Assembly (NCBI GenBank): GCA_020205615.1 | Contig: CM035173.1 | Coordinates: forward strand, 54,013,300 to 54,077,299 | Direction of reading: 5' to 3' | DNA: 64,000 nucleotides | DNA from: Panax quinquefolius | Taxonomy: Eukaryota > Streptophyta > Magnoliopsida > Apiales > Araliaceae | In this document: piece by piece, positions 54,856-64,000 of the stretch | Numbering within the stretch: position 1 is the stretch's first letter | Layout: each line of letters begins with the position of its first letter | The notes under the pieces: generated by a model | The model's database searches: none | The model's input: only the letters and a program-made list of their open reading frames with translations | Told to the model about the DNA's origin: nothing | Program-made: the position numbers and the translations under genes

Positions 54856-56760
54856 TTGGTTGGTGTCATGGGGACAATTAAGATAATTTCTAGACATAGG
54901 AAGCCAAAGGTTGGCCTATCTGCTCAGCCAAAGGGTTCAGTCAAAGATAAGTTGAGCCCGTCCAAAGACATCCACGACAGGCTGGGGCCCCATAGTCAGT
55001 CAATGGGTAAAAAGGACTCTTATGGCGGTGACGTTAAGCGCCGATTGTTCTCAATGACCAACAATGAAACAAGACCCAATGAACGTGTCGAGGACAACCC
55101 GTCCCGAACATGGTCATAAGGAGATCAGAATACTTGGCAAGATGATTAGGGTGAAAGGCATACCATTCTAGCAAAAAAGGTTCAAGAGGCTAACAATGCC
55201 TCAAATGCCCTACTTGTTAAACAGAAAGAGTTGGATGCTCAGCTAGCTTTGTTGGATGGTGAGGATGGTGCTTCCAGCCATAGCCAAAGGTGAGAGTGTT
55301 CGCCAGGGAATCAGTTCAGGACACATCATCCAGACGATTCTCGGTGAATCGGGAGTAAGCACCGAAGTCGGTCTCGAGAAAAGAGCAAGCAACGAAGCCA
55401 CTCCCAGGAGAAAAACAAGCACCAAGATCATTCATAGGAGAGAAACAGGCACCGAAGTCTCTCCTAGGAAGCATGTTCAGAAGGTAGAGGAAGAATAGAA
55501 TGGAGAAGGTGAGAGGCCTTTCCAGACCAAAAAAATTAGCACAGGCAAAAGTCGTTCCCACGAAGGAGCGAAACCAAAGTGTTAGCTCGAAGACTAGCGG
55601 AGTTGGAACTGTGGCTGATAAACTCCACTCTGGATAAGGGTACTTTACTCAAATCATCTTTGCCATTCTTTTCAAAGATAGATAGGGAACGGGCTGATCC
55701 AAATAAGAAGGCCCCACACATGGAGAGTTATAACAGGTCGGGAGATCCCTATGAGCACAGACAGGCTTACGATCGACTGATTAGCTATTACAAGTACTTC
55801 GATGCTGCTAAGTGCTAAATGTTCATGACAACTCTGAAGAAGGATGCTCGATAATGGATGATAACATTAGCTCCAAACTCAATCTCGTCGTGGAAAGAAC
55901 TCTATAATAAGTTCCACGTCAGATTCGGTGGCAACAAGAGGAGAGGAAAACCAACTGGGTTGTTAGCCCAGATCAAGCAATACTCGAATGAGACTGTAGG
56001 ACAAGTTATAGATTTAAATGATCCTTAGGTCCTTGGACTGTTTCAAAATGGTTTAGGTGTCGTGAAATCAAAGAAGCTGGTAAAAAAAATTTGATGTTCA
56101 ACCATCTAAAGGATTTAGTCGAAGTTTTTGATATAACCGAAGGCTTTACAATAGTGGAAGAAGTGATGAATAGCCTAAAGCCAAGTACACCGGAAAAGCC
56201 GAAGGATAAGGACAAGAATAACTATTCTAAGAACAGGGAAAATAAACTAACAGAGGGACAATAGAAGAACTACAATAATAATGGTGGAGGCCGTCCACCT
56301 TTCTTGAATCAAAGAGTCAATAAGATTTACACTCCTCTCATCACTGATCAGACTACCATTCTAGAATAGATAAAGGATACGTCATACTTTGAACCGACCA
56401 AAAATAACACAAATTTAAATAGAGGGAATCTGAATAAATACTGTGATTATCATGGGTCAACTGGGCATTCGACCCAATCATGTTGGAGTTTGAAGGATTT
56501 GATCAAGAAGAATGTCCAAAGCGGAGAATTAGTTCAATACGTTGCAGGACGAGATGCTTCGGGAGCTCGGCAGGTGAACACTGCCCTAGTACAGAACCCA
56601 ACCACCCAGCCCCAAAAACAGGGTTAAACCTAGAGACACGCCAGGTGGTGGATGTGATCACAGACGGGTCGTTTAGAAAAGTTACGGGGAAGGAGAGACG
56701 AGGATTGTTGGATGCAGTACTCTTAGTGTCTGATCAGCCTGTCAGACGAGAAAGATAATA
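54856..56760 (+). pseudogene. Gag of Tat element I
   Basis: 54856-55119 encodes a basic N-terminal peptide of 87 residues. The capsid core is at about 55795-56010: KMFMTTLKKDAR, a stop, WMITLAPNSISSWKELYNKF, then HVRFGGNKRRGKPTGLLAQI and KQYSNETVGQVI. Next come NHLKDLVEVFDITEGFTIVE and a zinc-binding motif CDYHGSTGHSTQSCWSLKDL (about 56443-56502). Stops and frame changes occur throughout. Repeated GAAGTC(G/T)-type blocks at 55355-55470 (EVGLEKRASNEA-like) form an imperfect repeat. Confidence 0.78.
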
Positions 56761-57330
56761 TTTGAGAACTGTCATATCTTTCACGGATGAAGACTACCCT
56801 TCAGAACCGATAGATCTATATGATTATCGACAACGGCTTGTCAGTGGATATATTGTATGCTCATGCATACCAAAGGATGGACTTAGAAGGTAAGAAGATT
56901 GAGATCGGGCTGAAGACCCCTCTATATGGCTTTAGCAACAATTTGGTTCAGTCGTCTTCGGGACAGCCCCCCAGTAAGTTGAGATAATGTGCAGATTCTT
57001 CGTGGTACATGTGGATTCATCATACAATGCCATTCTTGGGAGGCCGACCATAACAGCGATGAAAGTAGTGACTTCGATTCCACACTTTAAAATAAAGTTT
57101 CCAACACCGAATAGAGTGTGAGAGGTTGTTGGAGACCTCAATTTTGCTAGGAGGTGTTATCGAAATGCATTGATATCTTCAGGGGTTAGGTTCAGCAAAT
57201 AAAAGCAGACAATAACAATAGAGATCAAACCGTTTATCGAAGGCAGCATGGAACCCCTCTCCATGCTTGCTGAAGAAACAGAAGATATTGAGTTGATAGC
57301 GGGGAAAAAAGATAAGATAGTCAAGATCAG
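56761..57330 (+). pseudogene. Protease region of Tat element I
   Basis: IDNGLSVDILYAHAYQRMDL keeps an Asp followed by Asn-Gly where the catalytic D-x-G is expected. SSYNAILGRPTITAMKVVTS (across a frame change at about 57045) and IPHFKIKFPTPNRV follow, the standard order of Tat proteases. It is interrupted at 57331 by the CACTA element, shortly after an acidic linker with LSMLAEETEDIEL. Confidence 0.75.
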
Positions 57331-58310
57331 CACTACTAAAAAAAGGTCATTTGTGATGGCCAAAATCTATCACAAAAAGTAGAAAAAACCATCGTGAAAG
57401 GTTTACGTGATGACTTTAAGCATCACAATGACCGTCTTGTATACACCCATCATGAAAGATTTTACGTGATGATTTTGGAAATCACGCAAACGCTTAGTGC
57501 TTTTGTGATGATTAATACAATCACATTAACACGTAATCTATTGTGATTGTCAAAGTCATCACAAAAAATAAGACTTTAGGGATCAAAGGTGTAAGACCCT
57601 AACTTTTATGAATAAAGATGATTTTTCTATAAATATCATTTTTGAATATTATGGAATGAATTTGATATAATATTTTAGTTGTGGGTAATATTTATAAATT
57701 TTGCAAAGTACGCAAGTTGTTATATAATATTCGATTGGTTGGGGAATATTCATTTTAACAGGGAATATTAAATGCGATGACACAATCATTAGTGGACCCC
57801 ACAAAAATAATTATTATTGTCGGATTGAGAAAATAATAAAAATATCTTTTTATGAAAATAACGGCGAAAGTTTTACCGTTAACTGTTGAACTACTCGGTA
57901 GTAAAAGTACAGTAATACGCGTGGTTGCATAGTAGCACACGGTATTGATTATTGATGCTTACGTGAGAAGTCACTCAGTTTTATTCAATTATTGTCAATA
58001 TTTTATATATTATTAAATCAATAATTGAGACGACGAAATTATTAATATTATTATTTACAATATTAACGATGTCTAGAAGTTCTGTCAATGAGAGGTTTGG
58101 TCACCTAATTGTGCGCCATTAGGGAGAAATCCTTATTGGAAAGCCCCCTCTTTCCTGGGAATGACCTGGTCGATTAATATTGTGAATTATAATAATGATG
58201 ATAAATGTTATTAAAAATATTGAGAGGATTTTTTTTATGAAGTATTTAATGTAAATTTTACTTATTTTATGGACCCCTATTTACCCATTTTTCAAAATAG
58301 TCAAGAGAAG

Positions 58311-58311
<1 letters not shown>

Positions 58312-58351
<40 letters not shown>

Positions 58352-58556
58352 GTATATATATATTAAATATTGAATATGGGTGGATTGTCTGGGAAAGGGG
58401 GGGGTGACACGGGAGTACTATTATTTATTATAATATATATGTATTATATATGTTTATATTTGAAAAGCATGATAAGGGGAAGGGACGGTGGTTCACGGGG
58501 TTGATAACTCGTGAACTTATATATATATATATATATAATATATATATATATTATAT
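58312..58556 (+). repeat. (TA)n microsatellites in LTR A5
   Basis: TA-dinucleotide runs lie at about 58312-58350 and 58517-58556, with a GGGGGGGGTGACACGGG-containing insert between them that the other family-A LTRs lack. Confidence 0.85.
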
Positions 58557-58658
58557 ATTATATATTATTTAAAAGATTTTGTTTTAAATTTGGACCGTCT
58601 GTTTAAAGTAAATCAATTTGGACCGTTATTGAATTAGTTACTATGCAGTCCATTCTTC

Positions 58659-58667
58659 TATAAATAG
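58659..58667 (+). promoter_or_regulatory. TATA box of solo LTR A5
   Basis: TATAAATAG in the same context as in A3 (ATTC-TC before it, GAA(A/G)CTCATTCCTTC after). Confidence 0.55.
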
Positions 58668-60184
58668 AAACTCATTCCTTCATTATTTCTTACTTAATTC
58701 AACGAAACTCTGAGAGATATAAGCGTAGAGAGAAAGAAGAAAAGTATTCTCGCTACTTCACTACTCATATATCCAATTACTCTTCTTCTTAAGGTAAGGG
58801 GTATTATTTCTTTTGTATTCATGAAGAGAACTTATGTTATTCCATTCTTTATTATTCTCATTGGAATATCACATGCATGCGTTTTACAGGACCGGTTCCG
58901 CTCTTTTTATTATTCTCGTTGGAATATCCTGCATGCATGCATTTTACTTGGGACTGGTTCCGTCTTTGTTATTCTGTTGGAACATCCTATCGGTGCGAAT
59001 TTCGCCTGACCTGGTTCCGTTATTTATTATTCTGTTGGAATAACCTCTCTATGCGAAGTACCGCATGCATGGTGATTTCTTTTGTTATTCCATTCTATAT
59101 TATACTCAGTTGGTTAAAGTTTTGACTTCTAAACTCCATGAAATTAGTGGACTATCCTTGATATTTGTGCTTCATCCAGTATTCTTTCATGAAAATATTC
59201 TTCTGAGCATTCTTGAATTTTACTCTACAAAGAAGTATCATATTGACAATTTGGATGTAATTAGTTCCTGAATAAATTAATTCTTGAACTTGTTTTATTG
59301 AAGTCTTATATCATTGTCATCATCCTCATGTTTATATTTTTTTTTAAAGTCATCTGTGGCCTGTAGTGCATAGATGGACTTGGTATGATTATGACCAGGG
59401 ATTATTCAGTGTAATCATGACCGTAATGTTACAAATGATGTGGTAAAAGTTCTCATTGGCCCGTAGTGCATTGATGGACAGTTGTTGGCATGATCATGAC
59501 CATTGATGAAAACACGAATATCCTTGGCTCGTAGTGCATGGATAATTTGTGGTTGTGATACTAATGAATATCCTTGGGTCATAGAAAAGGGGGATGATGT
59601 GGATTATTTATTAAGCTGAGTCCCAGCGATAAAAGTGATGAAAAAACCTTTTTAAATCATAAAAGATAATAGATTTTATTCTCTACTTGACTCTTTTAAT
59701 GGATTGCATGTTCCGCTGCAGTTAAACTTGATGTCTATTGTATTTTATCAACTTAACACTGTTGAAGACTAATGATAATTTATTCTGCATTATATTAGTC
59801 ATAATATTTCTTACTGGGCGAGTTGAGCTCACCCTTTCTTTCACTGTTCTCCTCAGAAAATGAGAACGTAGCCGGGACTAGTCGGGGAATGGAGTGACGA
59901 TCCAGATGATAGTATTAGTAGTCCTCACTATTCTGTTAAATAGTGTGACAATAAATGTAATGAGGACTTATTCTGAGAGTGGATATTGTCTAGAAGACAG
60001 TATTTATATTAAAACTCACAGCTCTCTTGTTGTATATTAAAGATTGTATTTGTATTCTGTACCATGTATTTGGCGACTCAGAATAAGTGATGTATACCTA
60101 TTTTGGGGCGCCACAAAAGGTAAGAACGTGAATCTCTATTTAAGTATTATTTATTTCATTGTATTAATTATATCAAATATTACT

Positions 60185-60250
60185 TGTAGGATTTGAACCC
60201 TCCCCCCATTTGAAAACTAAATAGCGAGTATTACCACTGCACCAAAGCCC
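60185..60250 (-). repeat. tRNA-derived SINE-like or degenerate tRNA-like segment
   Basis: On the minus strand, TTGGTGCAGTGGTAA (60245-60231) resembles an RNA polymerase III A box, and GGTTCAAATCC (60199-60189) is a perfect B box, about 32 bases further on. The sequence between cannot fold as a tRNA anticodon region that I can recognise, so a tRNA-derived SINE head is more likely than a tRNA gene. Confidence 0.4.
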
Positions 60251-60839
60251 AGATCATGATTATAATTTTAAAACAAAATATAGAAGGAAACATAAATGAG
60301 TTGACTTACTAAACAAAATTACTTCCACATAAGATTTGGTGATTGCAATGGCAGTCACAAATACTCTATAATGATGATAAAATTAGTCATCACTGAGAGC
60401 CATCGTATATTTTATTGTTTTGTGATGGCTTGAAAATTTCATCACAGAATACCTTTTTTTGTAATTGCAAATAAAAGTCGTCACAAAAACTTATCTTTTT
60501 TAATGATTGTCATGGCTGTCATAAAATATTGTTTTCATTATTTCTTATATTAAAATATTAGTGATAGCTTAAATGAAATCACGAAAAGTGTATATCTATA
60601 AGTGATAACTTAGTGCGTCACAAAAAGAAAATTTATTTTGCGTGAAAAACTTGGTGTGATTGATATGACCAACACAATTATAATACATTGATGGCAAGAT
60701 TAATCATCACTAGGAGCCATCATATATACTATTATTTTGTGACTGCTTAAAAAGTCCATCACAAATTACTATCTTTTGTGATTGTTTTAAAAACTTTCAC
60801 AAAGTTCTGTCACGTATTCTTGTTTTTCTAGTAGTGTCG

Positions 60840-61700
60840 GGACTGCAGGAACCCTTTCGAATGAGTCTGGTAGATTGCTTCACGGTTATGCAGACATTTT
60901 GCATGGGTTCCTAGCAACATGCTTGGGGCCGATGGGAAGGTTGTTGTGCAGAGGTTATATGTGGACCCTGCCAAAAAATTTGTCTGTCGAAAAAGAAGGA
61001 TCTTCTCCTCCGAGTGGCAGAAGATCATTGATGATGAGATAACAAAGTTGTTGGCAGCGGACTTCATCTTAGAGATTGATTATCAGGAGTGGTTGGCAAA
61101 TGTAGTGTTTGTATAGAAGCATAACAGGAAATGGTGGATTTGCATCGACTACATAGACTTGAACAAAGCCTACCAGAAGGACTTTTACGCTCTTCAACAA
61201 ATTGATCAGCTCATCGAAGCCACTTTGGGGGATGCCTTACTCAGTTTCATGGATGTCTTTTCGAGGTATCATCAGATTTTAATGCATAAGGAGGATATCC
61301 CGAAGACAACCTTCATCACTCATCGGGCAATTTATGCTTACAAGAAGATGACGTTCATATTGCTGAACGCCGGTGCTACTTACCAGAGGATGATGAACTA
61401 CGTGTTTAGGAGGTAGTTGGGTCGAAGCATGAAGGTGTATGTGGATGATATGATCGTCAAGATTATATCATTACGGGGGCATTTGGATGACTTAGAGAAT
61501 TATTTTCAGAATGTTAGGCACTAAAGCCTTAGGTTAAATTCGATGAAGTGCACCATCGGTTTGGGATCGGTAAATTTTTGGGTTATTTGATAAGTAAAAG
61601 GGGAATCGAGGCAAACCCAGAGAAGTCAAGATCATCCTGGATATGAAATCTCCTCAGTCTTATAAGGATGTTCAACTTTTGACGGGTCGGATAGCAATAT
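60840..61700 (+). pseudogene. Reverse transcriptase of Tat element I
   Basis: RT begins right after the CACTA element. Landmarks: MLGADGKVVVQRLYVDPAKK, RIFSSEWQKIIDDEITKLLA, EWLANVVFV, a stop, then KWWICIDYIDLNKAYQKDFY, SFMDVFSRYHQILMHKEDIP (first Asp), FILLNAGATYQRMMNYVFRR, a TAG at 61414-61416, then KVYVDDMIVK (catalytic Asp pair). The thumb region to about 61700 is frameshifted. VDDM is the usual Tat form. Confidence 0.85.
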
Positions 61701-62285
61701 TTAGGAGATTCGTGTCTAAATCAGTAGAAAATTGTTTGCCTTTCTTTGACACATTAAAATGTCCGAAGAATGAGAAAACCTTCCAGTAGACTTCAGAATG
61801 TGAGAATATTTTTTAGAGAATTAAAAGGTATTTGTCTCTGACTCCTTTATTGGTGAAGTTGGTTCCTTTGGAACCTTTGTATTTATATTTGGTTGTAAGT
61901 TCGCTAGCGGTTGGTGCAGTATTGGTTAGGGAGATAGGAGGGAAGAAGCATCCGGTGTACTATGTTAATCATGCTCTACGGGATGTAGAAACCAAATATC
62001 CAAACCTTGAGAAATTTTTCTATGCCCTAATAACGGCTAGTCGGAAACTTCGACACTATTTCTAAGTCGGTTGATTATGGTATACATTGATCAGCTCGTA
62101 AAGAAATTTTTGAACAAGCCAGATGTCTCAGGTCGCCTAGCAGCATGGGCAATGGAGTTGACATAATTCATCTAGGAGTATCATCCTCGGACAATAATAA
62201 AGGGCCAAGCCTTGGCCGAATTCGTTGTGGAGTGTTCATTTTCTGAGTCAGACATCGTTGATTAGGCAGAAGGAATAGTTGGGTC
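61701..62285 (+). pseudogene. First RNase H of Tat element I
   Basis: The open frame 61832-62065 has LTPLLVKLVPLEPLYLYLVV, SSLAVGAVLVRE, HPVYYVNHALRDVETKYPNL and EKFFYALITASRKLRHYF. LYLYLVVSSLAVGAVLVRE matches the RNase H entry, in which the first Asp is replaced (Leu-Val). After 62065, VKKFLNKPDVSGRLAAWAME, EYHPRTIIKGQALAEFVVE closes the domain. Loss of a catalytic Asp makes this copy suspect; this domain is often degenerate in Tat elements. Confidence 0.8.
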
Positions 62286-62309
62286 TGTATCAGTAGTTTA
62301 GCTGGTTTA

Positions 62310-62718
62310 GACTTCTTAGACGCTGTATGCAGATGGTTCTTCAACCTCGGATGTTAGTGGAGCAGGGATTATTTTAACAAGCACGAAAGGATTTAAATTT
62401 CAGCAGGCAATCCGCTTCGGGTTTAAAGTGACCAATAATGAAGCAGAATACGTAGCAATTCTGGCAGGTCTTCGATTGGAAAAGAGTATAGAAGTACATA
62501 GGTTGATCATTTTCAGTGACTCCCAATTAGTCGTCAAGAAAATTTTGGAGCAATTTGAGGCCCGAAGGGCAAGAATTGTTAAATATATGGCCGAAGTAAA
62601 AGATCGACTCCATTACTTTAGTTTTTTTTCCTTTCAAGGCATTGATAGATCAAATAACATGATAGTTGATTCTCTAGCGAGGTTGGCTACAGTGGGTCAG
62701 TCTATTTGGAGGTCTTAA
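62310..62718 (+). CDS. Second, archaeal-type RNase H of Tat element I
   Basis: Reads LYADGSSTSDVSGAGIILTS, then VTNNEAEYVAILAGLRLEKS, HRLIIFSDSQLVVKKILEQF and SNNMIVDSLARLATVG. The expected D-E-D-D active site appears complete (ADGSS, NEAEY, SDSQL, VDSLA). The domain is free of stops from 62322 to the terminator at 62716-62718, which in an intact element would read on into integrase. It digests RNA in RNA-DNA hybrids, and its presence next to the degenerate first RNase H marks the Tat lineage. It is part of a polyprotein, so it has no start of its own. Confidence 0.82.
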
Positions 62719-64000
62719 ATTCACCAAGTGTTCAACATTCGGAGGTGATGACGGTAGAGCAATCGAACTGTTAGCTTACGCCTTATCTGGAGTTTCTGGA
62801 AGATGGCGTCTTACCTTCCGATTGAATAATGGCAAAGAAAATCAAATATAGGAGTTTAATTGTTTTGCTCATTGATGGGGATTTGTATCGAACGGCTCAT
62901 TCTTCTCCTTTATTGAGGTGTCGTGTGCCATCCAAAGCTAAATATGTTCTTCGGGAGGTTCACAAAGGGATTTTTGGTGACCATATGGGTGCTAAGTAAT
63001 TGGCGTATAAGGTGCTTCGGTAGAGATACTATTGGTCGATAATTTTTCAAGATGCAAAGGACTATGTGAAGAAGTGTCCCAAGTGTCAGCTAAACAATTT
63101 TATTCCTCATCAGCCACCAAAAGAATAATATTCTATTCTATCCCCGATACCATTTGTTGTGTTGGGAATTGATATTATGGGTCCTTTGCCAAAAGCGAAG
63201 GGTTATGTTAGCTTTGTCATAGTGACCATTTACTATATGACTAAGTGGGTGGAGGCTAAACCACTTCAGAAAATTACCAAGCAGGATTATTTGAAGTTTT
63301 TGAAAGAGTATGTAGTTTTTTGATTTGGAATCCCTATGGTGTTGGTTTCGGACAGTGGCAGACTGTTTGTAGGCTCCATGTTCGAACAATTCTTGAAAGA
63401 TCTAGGTATCCAACATTGAAAGACTTCAGTGGCTCATCCTCAATCGAATGGTCAGGTAGAAGTCACCAATAGAACTATACAAAATGGAATCAAACATAGG
63501 CTTGACAAGGCGAAGGGAAGATGGCTCAAAGAATTACTTAGTGTATTGTGGGCCTATCAGACTACTGTAAGGATAACGACAGGTGATTCACCGTTCAGAC
63601 TAGCCTATGGAACCAATGCCCTTATTCCTATTGAAATTGGGTCTCCTTCTCTTCGGGTTAGTAAATTTAAGGAGCTGTATAACGATAAAGGCATATGCCT
63701 AAATTTGGATTTGTTGAAGGAGGTTAATGAATCGGCCCTCGTAAGGCTAGCATTCTACCAAAGAAGAGTGGTTAGGTATTATAATAAAGGAGTAAAATTG
63801 AGGAGGTTTGAAGTTGAAGACTTGGTTCTTCGGGAACTGGAGGCTTCTATTCCCCATAATCTCGAAAAGTTGATGCCTAACTGGGAGGGGCCCTATGAGG
63901 TCATAGAAGTCTCGAAGCTAGGTACCTACTGACTTTGAGCAATGAATGGGACATAAGTCAAGAACACTAGACATGCAGGCAAACTTAGAAAATATTATCA
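62719..64000 (+). pseudogene. Integrase of Tat element I
   Basis: Zinc-binding part: EVHKGIFGDHMGAK and KKCPKCQLN (HHCC). Core: IDIMGPLPKAKGYVSFVIV, FGIPMVLVSDSGRLFVGSMF, SVAHPQSNGQVEVTNRTIQN, keeping all three of D, D and E. The uninterrupted frame 63429-63932 continues HRLDKAKGRWLKELLSVLWA, YQTTVRITTGDSPFRLAYGT, then EVEDLVLRELEAS and NWEGPYEVIEVSKLGTY. Stops occur in the N-terminal half, near 62998, 63020, 63127, 63321 and 63419. The last 60 bases still read like the pol C-terminus (RKYY-like), so the 3' LTR is just beyond the window. Confidence 0.85.

Larger units (their letters stand above)
57590..60115 (+). mobile_element. Family-A solo LTR, copy A5 (2526 bp)
   Basis: TGTAAGACCCTAAC to GGGGCGCCACA with perfect AAAGG TSDs (57585-57589, 60116-60120) and no internal region, so it arose by LTR-LTR recombination. 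It contains GAATATTC at 57744-57751 with degenerate neighbours, TATA at 59-mer repeats upstream (58659), about four 59-bp units (58840-59070), GTAGTGCA units (59355-59540), and two (TA)n runs. Confidence 0.93.
57331..60836 (+). mobile_element. Non-autonomous CACTA element holding a solo LTR
   Basis: Left end CACTACTAAAAAAAGG and right end (reverse complement) CACTACTAGAAAAACAAG. Both subterminal regions are packed with TTGTGATG and CATCACAA-type repeats, as expected of CACTA. The flanks CAG and TCG do not match, so the 3-bp TSD is not confirmed. Minus the nested LTR the element is about 970 bp with no coding sequence. It separates protease from RT in the Tat element. Confidence 0.75.
54340..64000 (+). 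mobile_element. Tat-lineage Ty3/gypsy element I (3' end off-window)
   Basis: A 462-bp 5' LTR, PBS, Gag, protease, RT, RNase H, a second (archaeal-type) RNase H and integrase occur in order up to the window edge. The second RNase H placed between RNase H and integrase is diagnostic of the Tat lineage. A CACTA element (57331-60836) separates protease from RT. The pol end reaches the last bases of the window; the 3' LTR should lie just outside. Confidence 0.88.

Noticed and set aside
60185..60250. Functional tRNA gene on the minus strand
   Set aside because: The B box is good, but no clover-leaf with acceptor stem and anticodon loop could be built by eye.
57328..60839. Perfect 3-bp TSD for the small CACTA element
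   Set aside because: The flanks are CAG and TCG and do not match; the element call rests on terminal and subterminal repeats instead.
1..64000. CRISPR arrays or bacterial defence systems
   Set aside because: The tandem repeats seen are LTR minisatellites and microsatellites with degenerate units; sequence type and splice signals are those of plant nuclear DNA.

Overview
This window is repeat-dense nuclear DNA from a flowering plant, most likely a eudicot. The evidence is plant-type Ty1/copia and Ty3/gypsy polyproteins, CACTA and hAT transposons, a TRIM, AT-rich composition, and one intron-bounded exon of a plant nucleotide-diphospho-sugar transferase gene. I see no rRNA or tRNA genes, no prokaryotic operons and no CRISPR. 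Nearly every base belongs to a transposable element (TE) or a remnant. Boundaries were set from TG...CA ends, target-site duplications (TSDs), primer-binding sites (PBS) and polypurine tracts (PPT) read by eye.

Layout. 1-4148: LTR of gypsy family A (copy A1), inserted in the 5' LTR of a pol-less Athila-like element (4149-8535). 8536-9120: AT-rich spacer. 9121-11707: unidentified repeat with a recurring AATCGTAG motif. 11708-15351: minus-strand family-A remnant (A2; LTR, chromodomain end of integrase, fragmented RT/RNase H). 15352-16776: truncated plus-strand family-A LTR (A3). 16777-17480: minus-strand Tat-like LTR. 17481-18784: host DNA with one glycosyltransferase exon. 18785-24206: gag-only copia element of SIRE type. 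24207-24717: spacer. 24718-41277: minus-strand copia C, whose 3' LTR is split by two gypsy elements: A4 (24933-33733, nearly complete Tekay/Del-like chromovirus) and E (34143-39123, small Reina-like gypsy). 41278-42471: minus-strand LTR with an Ogre/Tat-like PBS. 42472-54339: plus-strand copia F, interrupted by a hAT-like element (42997-44381, itself holding a TRIM), a 7.26-kb CACTA element (45184-52445) and an Athila-like solo LTR (52630-53986). 54340-64000: Tat-lineage gypsy with a second, archaeal-type RNase H; it is interrupted by a non-autonomous CACTA element (57331-60836) that holds a family-A solo LTR (57590-60115).

The window therefore records a layered insertion history, up to four levels deep (copia F > Tat > CACTA > solo LTR). 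Almost all TE coding regions are broken by stops, frameshifts or deletions. The best preserved are the A4 polymerase region, the SIRE-type gag (two stops in 511 codons) and the Tat second RNase H and integrase. Features most worth pursuing are a 390-bp-arm hairpin inside the CACTA element, evenly spaced GAATATTC palindromes (heat-shock-element-like) near the start of the family-A LTRs, the AATCGTAG-rich block, and the isolated host exon.
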